This document shows, in pieces, positions 14,538 to 22,495 of a DNA stretch of 22,623 nt. This stretch comes from CAZYQW01 sp964649825. GTDB taxonomy: Bacteria > Planctomycetota > B15-G4 > JADJEK01. Position numbers and translations under genes: made by a program. The notes under the pieces were generated by a model. It was not told where the DNA came from, ran no database searches, and saw nothing but the letters and a program-made list of their open reading frames with translations. Position 1 is the first letter of the stretch, and every line of letters begins with the position of its first letter. Location: contig CAZYQW010000100.1 of the NCBI GenBank assembly GCA_964649825.1, positions 1 to 22,623 of the forward strand, read 5' to 3'.

Positions 14538-17368
14538 CAAGAGGCCTTGCGCTCCTCGCCGTTCTCCTCGAGCACGGTGACCGGCGCGATCTCCTCGAGG
14601 TCCGCCTTCACCGCGGACGCGTCGCCGACGACGACGATGAAGAGACGCTCCGGGTCGATCACGGACCGGGCGACCTTCTGAACGTCCTCCGAGGTGATCT
14701 TCGCCACCGAGTCGAGGAACCGCTCGACGTCGCCCTTGTCGAGCCCGTGCAGACGCAGCGACCACAGCTCGTTCGCGATCGAGTGCGGCGTCTCGTGGTC
14801 GCCGGCGAACGAGCCGACGATGTACGACTTCGCCTGCGTCATCTCCTTCTCGCTCGGCGCTTCGTCGCGCATGCGGCGGATCTCGCCGAGGATCGCCTCG
14901 ACCGCGGCGGACGTCGACGCCGTCTTGCTGAACGTCGACACGAAGAACCGGCCCGCGAACCGGTCCGACCGGAGCCCGCCGCGCGCGCCGTAGGTCAGAC
15001 CCTTCTCGACCCGGATCGTCTTGTTGAGGCGGCTGTTGAACGCGCCGCCGAACACCTGGGTGAGGATGCGGCCGCCGGCGTAGCGCGAATCGCCGCGCCG
15101 GATGCCGAGGTGGCCGACGCGGATCTGGCTCTGGATCGCGCCGGGCACGTCGACCAGGACGATGCGGGTCGCCTCGGGATCCGGGATCGGTTCGATCTTG
15201 GCGCGCGGCGGCTCGCCCTCGACCGACCAGTCGCCGAAGAACGCCTCGGCCAGGTCGAACGCGACGTCCGGCTCCACGTCGCCGGCGAAGTAGAGCACCG
15301 CCTGATCGGGTCGCGCGTTCGCGCTCCACCAGCCGCGGCAGTCGCTCGTCTCGATCCGCTTGACGTCGTCGGACGTCCCGGAGTCCTCGCGCGCGTAGAA
15401 GTGGCCTCCGAACAGACCGCGCGCGAACTCGCGTTCGGCCATCGCCTCGGGCGACTTCTCGGCGATCGACATGCCGGTGAGGACCTGTCGCTTCAGGGTG
15501 GAGAACTCGTCCTCGGGGAACGTCGGGTACTTCACGATGTCCGCCATCAGGCGCGCCAGTCGGCCGAGCTGACCCGCGACCGCGCTGCCGCGCACCGCCG
15601 CGGAGTCCATTCCAGCCGAGCCGGAGAGCGTGACCGCGTTCGACTCGAGCTCGTCGGCGATCGACTGCGCGTTCCTTCCCTTCGTCCCTTTCGTCAGCAT
15701 CTGGCCGGCCAGCGCGGCCGTGCCGGGTTTCTCCTCCGGGTCGAGGAACGCCCCGTTCAGGAGCCCGAGATGCATGTTGACGACAGGGACTTCGTGGTTC
15801 TCGACGATCACGACCTCGAGGCCGTTGTCGAGCTTCCTCGAAACCGAGTCCATCGGCACGCGTGCCGCGAGGAGCTTCGCGACAGGCGGCGACGCGGGCA
15901 GATCGTCGGGCCGCTTCGCGTCGGCCTTCGGACCGCGACGCTCGGCCATCGTCGACGTCGCCGGCTTCTCCTTCTCGTCGTGCGCGTGCTCGTCTTCATC
16001 CTCGGCGCCGCCGCGCTTCGTCAAGCCCCCGAGCAACGTCTTCACCATGCCCCCGAGCGTCGGCTTGATGCGGACGTCGACCCGTCGCTCCGGCACGAAG
16101 TACACCTCGGCCACCCGCTGCAGGTCGTCGGCGCTGATCGACTCGATCCGAGCCGCGCGCGCGTTCAACCACTCCTCGCCGCCGTGGAAAACGTACGCGG
16201 TGCCGACGAGGTTCGCCTTGGACGCGGCCGTCAGGGCCTCGTCCACGAGGTTGCGCCGGAAGTTCGCCTTGACCTTCGAGAGCTCGGTCTCGTCGACGGA
16301 TTCCGTCCGCACGCGCTCGAGCTCCTCGTCGAGCGCCTTCGCGATGCCGTCGAGGTCGCCGAACGGCATCGCCATCGCGGCCGCCCCTGCGAAGCCTTCG
16401 TGCTCCATCGTCACCGCCGCGCCCATCGCCATCGGAGCCAGGTCCTCCTCCTCGACGATGCGCCGATAGATGCGGCTCGTCTCTCCCCCGCCGACGATCG
16501 ACATCAGCATCTCGAGCGGAAGCGCGTCGGGGTGATCCATCGGGACCGTCCGGTAGCCGATGCCGACGATCGGCACAGGCCCGCGTTCCTCCTTGATGAC
16601 GACGTCGACCGGCTTCTCGTAGAGCGGCTCCCGCACCGTCACGCGCGGCGGGTCGTCGCACCGGGGGATCCAGCCGAACGCCTTCTCGGCCTCGGCCTCG
16701 ACCCACTCATGATCGACGTCGCCGACCACGACGAGGGTCGCATTGTTCGGCACGTAGTAGGTCTCCCAGAAGCGCAGCAGCTCCTCCGACGTCGCCGCAC
16801 GGAGATGCGCGATGTTCCCGATCGGCGACCAACGGTACGGATGCTCGCGGAAGACCTGCGCGAGCAGCTTCTCCGCGACCGAGCCGTACGGCTGGTTCAG
16901 TCCCATGCGCCTCTCCTCTTCCACGACCGCGCGCTCGACCTGGAACCCCTCCTCGTCGACGCGCAGCGCCGACATCCGCTCCGCCTCGAGCCAGAAGACG
17001 AGCGGCACCTGGTTGCTCGGCACCTCCTGCACGTAGACGGTCTGATCGAACGCGGTGTATGCGTTGCAGTCCCCGCCGACGCCGCGGATGAGCTCGAAGT
17101 GATCCTCGGGGCCGAGCCGGTCGGTCCCGCGGAACATCATGTGCTCGAACATATGCGCGAACCCGTTCCGCTCCGGGCTTTCGTCCTTCGAGCCGACGTG
17201 GTACCAGACTTGCACGGCGACGATCGGACAGGAGCGGTCCTCGATGGTGACGATGGAGAGACCGTTCTCGAGCGTCTTCTCGTGACAGTCGTAGCGGTCC
17301 GCCGCGGCACCGGCCGTCGCGAATCGGGCGACGAGAAGGGCGACGAGCGGGAAGGTTCGGTGCAGCAT
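14537..17368 (-). CDS. Secreted tandem-domain M16 zinc peptidase
   Basis: 943 residues from ATG 17368, directly before a signal peptide (MLHRTFPLVALLVARFATAG). The first M16 unit (about 30-440) carries the inverted zinc motif HMFEH (His72, Glu75, His76). The third ligand, about Glu152, sits in ERAVVEEERR, at the usual distance of some 75 residues. The second unit (about 500-930) starts with LDNGLEVVIVENHEVPVVNM and has ALAGQMLTKG where HXXEH would stand, so it is the catalytically inactive partner half. Later it has the RVEKGLTYGARGGLRSD block, where substrate-binding Arg/Tyr residues normally lie. An acidic, His-containing linker (EDEDEHAHDEKEK, near 453-467) joins the halves. Such periplasmic M16B proteins form clam-shell chambers degrading peptides. 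No clear ribosome site was seen; open codons upstream to 17545 lack signal-peptide character. Confidence 0.94.
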   Translation of the reverse strand: MLHRTFPLVALLVARFATAGAAADRYDCHEKTLENGLSIVTIEDRSCPIVAVQVWYHVGSKDESPERNGFAHMFEHMMFRGTDRLGPEDHFELIRGVGGDCNAYTAFDQTVYVQEVPSNQVPLVFWLEAERMSALRVDEEGFQVERAVVEEERRMGLNQPYGSVAEKLLAQVFREHPYRWSPIGNIAHLRAATSEELLRFWETYYVPNNATLVVVGDVDHEWVEAEAEKAFGWIPRCDDPPRVTVREPLYEKPVDVVIKEERGPVPIVGIGYRTVPMDHPDALPLEMLMSIVGGGETSRIYRRIVEEEDLAPMAMGAAVTMEHEGFAGAAAMAMPFGDLDGIAKALDEELERVRTESVDETELSKVKANFRRNLVDEALTAASKANLVGTAYVFHGGEEWLNARAARIESISADDLQRVAEVYFVPERRVDVRIKPTLGGMVKTLLGGLTKRGGAEDEDEHAHDEKEKPATSTMAERRGPKADAKRPDDLPASPPVAKLLAARVPMDSVSRKLDNGLEVVIVENHEVPVVNMHLGLLNGAFLDPEEKPGTAALAGQMLTKGTKGRNAQSIADELESNAVTLSGSAGMDSAAVRGSAVAGQLGRLARLMADIVKYPTFPEDEFSTLKRQVLTGMSIAEKSPEAMAEREFARGLFGGHFYAREDSGTSDDVKRIETSDCRGWWSANARPDQAVLYFAGDVEPDVAFDLAEAFFGDWSVEGEPPRAKIEPIPDPEATRIVLVDVPGAIQSQIRVGHLGIRRGDSRYAGGRILTQVFGGAFNSRLNKTIRVEKGLTYGARGGLRSDRFAGRFFVSTFSKTASTSAAVEAILGEIRRMRDEAPSEKEMTQAKSYIVGSFAGDHETPHSIANELWSLRLHGLDKGDVERFLDSVAKITSEDVQKVARSVIDPERLFIVVVGDASAVKADLEEIAPVTVLEENGEERKAS

Positions 17369-17515
17369 GGTTCGGTCTCGGTAACGGATTGCCAAGCGTC
17401 GGGGCGAGCGAACGGCGATCCTACTCCGCGGATCGATCGCGACCAAGCGTCGCGTCCCGCCGAGGCCGCCCAAGCGAGCCCCCGCTCGAGTGGTTGGTCC
17501 CGATCCGACCGACGG

Positions 17516-17521
17516 TATCCT
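17516..17521 (+). promoter_or_regulatory. Possible promoter for a leaderless parvulin-gene transcript
   Basis: TATCCT followed by 7 nt and the ATG. A weak TTGGTC (3 of 6) lies 16 nt upstream of it. No Shine-Dalgarno is present. The 160-nt gap to the divergent M16 gene holds no other gene. Confidence 0.4.
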
Positions 17522-17528
17522 GTCGGGC

Positions 17529-18026
17529 ATGAGCACACGATCCATCTACGCCTTCCTGCTGTTTCTCGGACTCTGCACCGGGTGCCGCGACGACGGCGCC
17601 GACGACATGGTGCCGGCCGTGCAGCTGATCAAGGACGACCCGGTTCTCGCCCTGCGCGCGCACTGCGCCGAGCTCAACGCCCGGCGCGAGCACAACGCGC
17701 CGCGCGTCAAGGTGCAGCACTGCCTGATCTCGTTCCAGGGAGCCCCGCGCATCGACCAGACGCGCAGCCAGGAAGCGGCCGAGAAGCTGACGGGCCAGCT
17801 CCTGAAGAGGATCGAGGGCGGCGACGCGGACTTCGACGCCGTGGTGGCGCAGAACACGGACGATTCCCACCCCGGGATCTACGAGATGACGCGCGCCTCG
17901 CGAGGCACCATGGTGCCCGCGTTCGGCGACATCGGATGGCGGCTCCAGGTCGGCGAGGTCGGAGTGGCCGCGTACAACCAGCAGAAGAGCCCGTACGGCT
18001 GGCACATCATCAAGCGACTCGAGTAG
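17529..18026 (+). CDS. Parvulin-like (PpiC-type) peptidyl-prolyl isomerase domain, putative lipoprotein
   Basis: 165 residues from ATG 17529. The N-terminus STRSIYAFLLFLGLCTGC is a signal with a lipobox-like LCTGC; a Cys at the -3 position is atypical, so lipidation at Cys18 is likely rather than certain. Residues about 60-165 match the single-domain rotamase pattern: KVQHCLISF, then EAAEKLTGQLLKRIEGGDAD, DFDAVVAQNTDD, FGDIGWRLQVGEVG and the C-terminal YGWHIIKRLE, equivalent to the parvulin FGYHIIKV ending. It would assist folding of exported proteins on the outer face of the inner membrane, or be anchored to the outer membrane. It is much shorter than SurA or PrsA and lacks their chaperone regions. 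The Nudix gene starts 11 nt after its stop, so the two are likely one operon. Confidence 0.85.
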   Translation: MSTRSIYAFLLFLGLCTGCRDDGADDMVPAVQLIKDDPVLALRAHCAELNARREHNAPRVKVQHCLISFQGAPRIDQTRSQEAAEKLTGQLLKRIEGGDADFDAVVAQNTDDSHPGIYEMTRASRGTMVPAFGDIGWRLQVGEVGVAAYNQQKSPYGWHIIKRLE

Positions 18027-18037
18027 ACGAGCGATCA

Positions 18038-18646
18038 TTGTCCGACGAAGCGACGCCGGGCTCGCTGGAATCGATCGTGCGGTCGTTGCGGACCCACGCG
18101 CCGAACGTCGTCGCGCCGGACGAAGCCGGCGTCGACTACGCGGCGGTGGCGCTCCTGCTCCACGAACCGATCGGCCGCCAGCCGGAGCTGCTCTTCATCC
18201 GGCGCGCGCGCCGCGACGGCGACGCGTGGTCCGGTCACGTGGCGTTCCCCGGCGGACGCCGCGACCTCGTCGATGCCACGATCGAGGCGACGGCCCGCCG
18301 CGAGACCCGGGAAGAGATCGGCGTGGATCTCGGTCCGCCGATCGCGAGGCTGCACGACCTCGACGCCCGAGCCGCCCCGCGCTCGTGGCCCTTGGTCGTC
18401 TCGCCGTTCGTGTACCAGCTCGACGAGCCGCCCCGCGTCCGGCTGAACGACGAAGTCGACGCCGTGGTCTGGATCCCCCTGTCCGCGCTCTCCAGTCCCG
18501 CCGCTGCGACGCGCCACACGTTCTCGAGCGAATCTCGACACGTCACCCTGCCGGCCATCCGGTATCGCGATCACGTCATTTGGGGGATGACGCATCGCAT
18601 GCTCGCGTCGTTCTTCGACGTGTTCGGCGGACGGCTGGCCTGCTGA
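18038..18646 (+). CDS. Nudix hydrolase, CoA-pyrophosphatase (NudL/NUDT7)-like
   Basis: 202 residues from a TTG at 18038; no ATG or GTG lies in frame between the upstream stop and conserved sequence except a later GTG at about residue 11. The central block reads LLFIRRARRDG, SGHVAFPGG, then RRETREEIGV. The region before FPGG follows the pattern of CoA-pyrophosphatase Nudix proteins (hydrophobic-R-R-x, G-x-x-x-F-P-G-G). In the strict Nudix box the first conserved Glu seems replaced or shifted, but REXXEEXGU is intact. The protein probably hydrolyses CoA or a related pyrophosphate in the cytoplasm. It follows the parvulin gene by 11 nt; no functional link is evident. The TTG start should be regarded as the best available choice. 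Confidence 0.85.
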   Translation: MSDEATPGSLESIVRSLRTHAPNVVAPDEAGVDYAAVALLLHEPIGRQPELLFIRRARRDGDAWSGHVAFPGGRRDLVDATIEATARRETREEIGVDLGPPIARLHDLDARAAPRSWPLVVSPFVYQLDEPPRVRLNDEVDAVVWIPLSALSSPAAATRHTFSSESRHVTLPAIRYRDHVIWGMTHRMLASFFDVFGGRLAC

Positions 18647-18664
18647 AACGGGACGAGTCCACTC

Positions 18665-18685
18665 GGACGGACCGTACGTTCGTCC
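18665..18685. terminator. Hairpin between the convergent Nudix and HipA genes
   Basis: Arms GGACGGAC and GTTCGTCC pair over 8 bp (one G-T wobble) around a 5-nt loop, CGTAC. It lies 18 nt after the Nudix stop in the 121-nt convergent gap, whose remainder holds no gene I can support. There is no T-tract. Confidence 0.45.
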
Positions 18686-18767
18686 CCGCGGTCGAGCGCG
18701 GCGGCATCAGCGACCTGTTCGACGACGATGCGACAGCCCGTGGTGGCGCGTGCACCAACCGTTCGGT

Positions 18768-20012
18768 CTAGGCTCCTCCGACTTCATGAAGCAATGGGAC
18801 GCGTCGCCAGTGCTCATCGAGCGCGATGCGCATCCGTTCCGGGGCATCATCGCGATGGGCTGCCCACGCGGCCCGGGCATTCTCGAGGGCATCGAGGAAG
18901 ATGGCCTCGCTGGCCGGGTCGCCAGCTCTCTCGGCGAACCTGCGGACTCGGCCTCGGTTCAACTCCGCGAACCGCCGCGTCTTCCCCAACGAGAGGGCCA
19001 GCTCCGGCCCTTCTGGAAGGCTCCATCCCATGCCAGTCCATGCGATCGTCGCGACCTGGTCGTAGCAAGGGTTGAGCCACGGACGATGGTCCTGCCCCCA
19101 CTGGAACGACCAGTTCTTGAGGTGCGCATCGCCGTTGCCCGATGCGACCACGAATGCGACTCGCCGGACGAAGTCCTCTTTGGCCTTCGCACCACAGACG
19201 TCTCCGACGAGACGCGTGAGACTGTCGTACGTCGGAGCCCGACCAGGCTCTCCGTACTTGTGTTTCGGACGAATCTCGAGCGCCTGCGCAAAATCCTCCT
19301 GGTGGACGCGGCCGTCGGGACGTCGATCGAAGCGCTCGACGGCGAACGCCATGGTCGGCTCTCCGATCAAGGTGGGATCCACGCCCTGGAGCACCGCGAT
19401 CGGAAGGACATGGTTCGCCGGAGTCGGCAAGCCGGCGGCGCGTGCCCAGGCCATCGTCGTGGCCTCCACGTCGGGCAGGTCCGGGAACCGGCTGCCGGGT
19501 ATCTTCACGATCCATCGCCCGATCTGATCCTTCGCTGCCAGCGAGAACCGGTCCCCATCGAGAAGCATGGACAGCTTGAGCTGCACTCCCGCGAGGGAGA
19601 AGCGGAGCTTTTCGGGACCAGCCTCCTCTGACGACAACGTGTCGTCCGCGACATCGACCGCGACATCTCCCACGACCTCGACCGCGCCGGGAAGGTCACG
19701 GCCAAGCACCGGGAGGAGCGCGGCCGAATCATGGTCGCGGATTCCGTGCTGTCGACAGATCCAGCGGCGGAGCACACTGTCCCGCTCAGGCAGCAGGTTC
19801 TCGAACCAGACCGGGAGGTTGCCGGGTTGCGGTCTCGGCGTCGGATTCCTGAGGAAGGCCAGCCCGAGCGGCGGGCGTTGATCGCGGTCGAGCCAGTCGC
19901 GACTGGGGATGAACCGGACGGTCCCGTGCGGGTCCCGGGTCAGCCGTCCGACCAACTCGCCGTACACCCGCACCTCCAGGCCGGGCTGGAACGAGCCGAT
20001 CCTGCCGCTCAC
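18768..20012 (-). CDS. hipA: HipA-family serine/threonine kinase (toxin-like)
   Basis: 414 residues from a GTG at 20012 that overlaps the stop of the upstream DUF262 gene by 4 nt. HipA landmarks appear in order: an N-terminal subdomain (LEVRVYGELVGRLTRD at 12-27), LPVWFENLLPE (66-76), the nucleotide-loop motif FSLAGVQLK with Ser139 at the place of the autophosphorylated Ser150 of E. coli HipA, WIVKIPG, FAVERFDR, EDFAQALEI, the catalytic loop GNGDAHLKN (Asp295, Asn300), and PCYDQ with the metal-binding Asp318. The 23-residue Asp-Asp distance equals that in E. coli HipA (309 and 332), so the kinase looks active. HipA kinases phosphorylate aminoacyl-tRNA synthetases or other targets and arrest growth. 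No HipB-like HTH gene is adjacent. Codons are more mixed (AGA, AGT, CAA, TGT) than in the neighbouring housekeeping genes, suggesting acquisition. Confidence 0.92.
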   Translation of the reverse strand: MSGRIGSFQPGLEVRVYGELVGRLTRDPHGTVRFIPSRDWLDRDQRPPLGLAFLRNPTPRPQPGNLPVWFENLLPERDSVLRRWICRQHGIRDHDSAALLPVLGRDLPGAVEVVGDVAVDVADDTLSSEEAGPEKLRFSLAGVQLKLSMLLDGDRFSLAAKDQIGRWIVKIPGSRFPDLPDVEATTMAWARAAGLPTPANHVLPIAVLQGVDPTLIGEPTMAFAVERFDRRPDGRVHQEDFAQALEIRPKHKYGEPGRAPTYDSLTRLVGDVCGAKAKEDFVRRVAFVVASGNGDAHLKNWSFQWGQDHRPWLNPCYDQVATIAWTGMGWSLPEGPELALSLGKTRRFAELNRGRVRRFAERAGDPASEAIFLDALENARAAWAAHRDDAPERMRIALDEHWRRVPLLHEVGGA

Positions 20013-21652
20013 GCGTCATCGGCCTCCAGGTACGCCTCGACCGGCCGAAGGTTCGGTGCGTCCCACGCCGCCTTGCGCGCCGTGAACGCCTCGACCGCAT
20101 GGCGCACGGCGGCGCCGCGGCGGCGGAGGAACGCGGCCACGTCGTCGGTGCGCAGGTGCTTGAACGCCTGCGCGTCGATCAGATGCGACGCGAGTGCCGG
20201 ATCGTCGGCGTCCCACGTCTTGAGCTTGGCGCTCAAGCCGGTGTGAGCGATCCCGAGCACGGCGCGGTTGGCGGCCGTGCGCGCAAGCGCTCGGTCCTGG
20301 TCGGCAAGCCCTTCCCAGTCAGAACTCCGGAAGATCTCGCGCGCGATGCGCCCGCCGCTCTCGAGCGCGGCGACGGACACGGGCCCAAGCGGGTCGCACG
20401 GTCTTTGCGCGAGCAGTGCCAGCGTCTCGATCCGGCTGCGCGCGCTCCGGAGTTGGAACGGCCGCAGCTCCCAGCTTCCGTCCGACTGCGAGCCGGCGCG
20501 ATCGAGCAGACGGTCGAGCGACCCCTGCTCGTCCTCCGAGGTGATCGATCGCACCTGTTCTCGCATGCGAGAAACCTCGGCGCGCTGATGTGCGCCGGTG
20601 ACGGCGCCACGCCAAACCCACCGCGCGAGCCGAGCGCGAGTGGCGTCGGAGGCGGTCGGATGCACGTGGAACCAACGGGCCAGGATGAAAAAGACGACGG
20701 GGTAGGGGATCAGGCTGATGTGGGGAATCCCGCATTCCGCGACCAGGAAACCGATCGTCCGCGACAACGCCTCCGCCGCATCCTCGCGCGAAACGAACTG
20801 GGCGCCCTGCAATCCTCCGAGATCCTCGAGTCTGCGGCTCGGATCCATGTTGCTCATCGCGAGCACGGCCTTCAGGACCTCGGCTCGTTCAGGGGTCCCG
20901 AAGCCGTCGAGGTCGCAGCACCGCTGGAGCTCGTCGAGGTCGAGGGATGGCCCACCGGGCGACGGCGGCGCACCAAGCAGCGCCTGGAACACCTCGTCGG
21001 CGCGCATGCGCGCCCCCGTGCTGTTCAGACGCGCGAACACCGCACGAAGGGCACCCTCGTCGTCGGTGTCGACGACGTAGGCCGGGATCGCGTAGTCAAG
21101 CAGCCGTTGCTGCGCGTCCTCGACCCCCGTCGTAGCCTTCTCGTCGAGAGCGCTGTCGCGCAGCCAGCGGCCCAGGCGACGGAGATCGCCGAGCACCGAC
21201 ACGGGAACGTCCATTCCCACCCGTTCTGGAGGCGGCGGGCCAGCTACGAACGGCTCGTCTCGCTCGGGGTCGAAGCGCACGACCCAGCGCGTGTCGCCCA
21301 CGTGATCGAGGTCGAGCAGCGTTGCAGCCAGCGCCGTCGTCCGTTGCTGGCCATCGACGACCCACCAGGCATCGGCGACCTTCGGCGCATTCACCATCGC
21401 GCCGCCTATCGGAACGCGGTCCGCATCCGCCGGCCGCTTCCAAAAGAGGAGCGACCCGACCGGGTAGCCCCGCCAGATGCTATCGAGCAGTCGCACGACG
21501 TCCTCCCGCGTCCAGCGCAGAGGCCGCTGGAAGTGAGGCACACGGACTTCGCCGGCCTGGGCTTTTTGCACGAGCTCCCGCACCGTGATCGTCACGGCGG
21601 TCGGTCGCTTCGTCAGCGGCCTGAAGAGAGGGATCTTCACCGTGTGGTCCAT
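20009..21652 (-). CDS. DUF262 (GmrS/ParB-like) protein paired with HipA
   Basis: 547 residues from ATG 21652. The DUF262 domain is clear: VPHFQRPLRWTREDVVRLLDSI (split here as FQRPLRW, 41-47, and LLDSIWRGYPVGSLLFWK, 55-72), the signature VVDGQQRTTAL (Asp100 to Arg104), and FARLNSTGARMRADE (207-221). In GmrSD/BrxU-type systems DUF262 binds and hydrolyses nucleotides and pairs with a DUF1524 HNH nuclease domain. Here the C-terminal part keeps DUF1524-like flanks (AANRAVLGIAHTGLSAKLK, around Asn462), but the His-His of the HNH motif appears replaced near REIFR (438-442), so nuclease activity is doubtful. The stop overlaps the hipA start (GTGA), implying coupled translation and a joint function. 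Role as antitoxin, sensor or partner is inference. A TATACT box lies 8 nt before the ATG. Confidence 0.88.
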   Translation of the reverse strand: MDHTVKIPLFRPLTKRPTAVTITVRELVQKAQAGEVRVPHFQRPLRWTREDVVRLLDSIWRGYPVGSLLFWKRPADADRVPIGGAMVNAPKVADAWWVVDGQQRTTALAATLLDLDHVGDTRWVVRFDPERDEPFVAGPPPPERVGMDVPVSVLGDLRRLGRWLRDSALDEKATTGVEDAQQRLLDYAIPAYVVDTDDEGALRAVFARLNSTGARMRADEVFQALLGAPPSPGGPSLDLDELQRCCDLDGFGTPERAEVLKAVLAMSNMDPSRRLEDLGGLQGAQFVSREDAAEALSRTIGFLVAECGIPHISLIPYPVVFFILARWFHVHPTASDATRARLARWVWRGAVTGAHQRAEVSRMREQVRSITSEDEQGSLDRLLDRAGSQSDGSWELRPFQLRSARSRIETLALLAQRPCDPLGPVSVAALESGGRIAREIFRSSDWEGLADQDRALARTAANRAVLGIAHTGLSAKLKTWDADDPALASHLIDAQAFKHLRTDDVAAFLRRRGAAVRHAVEAFTARKAAWDAPNLRPVEAYLEADDA

Positions 21653-21659
21653 ACGGTGA

Positions 21660-21857
21660 GAGTATACCGGCCAGGGCCAGGCAGACACGCCGCCGCGTCG
21701 TCGCGGACGACGTCGCCGATTCGAGAGTTCTCTCTCCGATTGGGCGCTCCGATTCCACCAGGTCCAGATCCCAGCCGCGAAGGTGCCGACCCTGGCAGCC
21801 GCCGATCCGCTCCGCGCCGCGTGGACGGCCCGGCTCGAAGCGCTCGTGCGTCCTTGA
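21660..21857 (+). pseudogene. Start-less 3' remnant of a rightward gene
   Basis: From about 21732 the frame reads SDWALRFHQVQIPAAKV and ends WTARLEALVRP before a TGA at 21855-21857, with protein-like composition and mostly G/C third positions. Upstream the frame is open only to 21660 (a stop sits at 21657-21659) and contains no ATG, GTG or TTG, and its 5' part is Arg-rich low-complexity sequence. I read it as the tail of a gene whose front was lost when the DUF262-hipA unit arrived. Chance openness is the alternative. The family was not recognised. Confidence 0.35.
21661..21666 (-). promoter_or_regulatory. Probable -10 box of the DUF262-hipA operon
   Basis: Reads TATACT on the minus strand (5 of 6), 8 nt before the DUF262 ATG, so the transcript would be leaderless or nearly so. 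No good -35 was found. Similar short motifs, ATACGG at 21651-21656 and ATACCGG at 21664-21670, flank the box and could be a binding site, but the evidence is thin. Confidence 0.45.
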
Positions 21858-21943
21858 ACGACGCCGAGTGAGCAGACGGGTGGCGGCGGCGGACGCGATG
21901 CGCGTCGCCGCCGCTCCGAGCGGGTTCGTGCGCGCGCCGACGA

Positions 21944-22495
21944 CTACGGGAAGAACAGCACGTCGTACCCGTTCGTGTTCGAGTGCCCGCCGTTCACGCC
22001 GAAGTCGAGGAACGAGTTCGACGGGTCGGTCGGCCAGCTCCAGAGATAGATCTGGATCCCGACCAAAGACGCAAGCGGCGGGAGCGGGATCACGAACCCG
22101 CCGTTGATGCCAGTGCCGTTCGAGCCCGAGTTGCCGGCCGGCGACGGGAACCACGGGACGTTCAGTGCGCCGGGGAACGTCGTGTGGTTCGTCGAGAGCT
22201 GCCAGATCGCGTTCGACAGCAGGACGTTCGCGAGCGGGTCGAGCTTGCCGACCGATCGGGGCATCTCCGGCAGCGACGGGACGAGCACCGGGCCGCCGGG
22301 CCCGAAGAGCGAGAGGAACGTGGGGCTGCTCCGCGAGCAGGTGGCGGAGCCAAGGACATCGAGCCCCCAGAGGTTCAGGGCGGCAAGGCGCGGCGAGCCG
22401 AAGCCGAGCGCGTCGTAGACCGCGACGCCGAGGAACTCCGACCCGAGTCCGGCGCCGGTGATCGAGATTGTGCGGCTGCCGCCGGTGAGTGTCAA
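21944..22495 (-). pseudogene. C-terminal fragment of a secreted planctomycete-style protein, 5'-truncated
   Basis: 183 codons ending in TAG at 21944. Composition is rich in Gly, Ser, Asn, Pro and aromatic residues (for example NGYDVLFFP at the end and GNSGSNGTGINGGFVIPLPP), typical of beta-rich extracellular domains. It has no signal peptide. The only possible start is a TTG at 22495, and a TGA sits in frame seven codons upstream, so the frame seems to begin in the middle of a domain. I interpret it as the 3' part of a larger secreted-protein gene cut at about 22490. A short intact gene with a TTG start is less likely. No family was recognised. Confidence 0.6.

Noticed and set aside
14480..18646. 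Very long open frame on the plus strand across the M16 gene (over 1,300 codons)
   Set aside because: It is antisense to the M16 peptidase, is Arg- and Leu-rich with no domain, and merely runs into the true Nudix frame at its 3' end. Such frames are expected in GC-rich DNA.
18647..18767. Possible small coding stretch on the plus strand after the Nudix gene, reading SDLFDDDATARGG
   Set aside because: It lacks its own start and ribosome site, and it is continuous with an out-of-frame shadow of the Nudix gene. The hairpin at 18665-18685 explains part of the region better.
18728..18780. GC-rich stretch with GTTCGGTC resembling a tRNA T-arm
   Set aside because: No acceptor stem, anticodon arm or D-arm could be formed around it.
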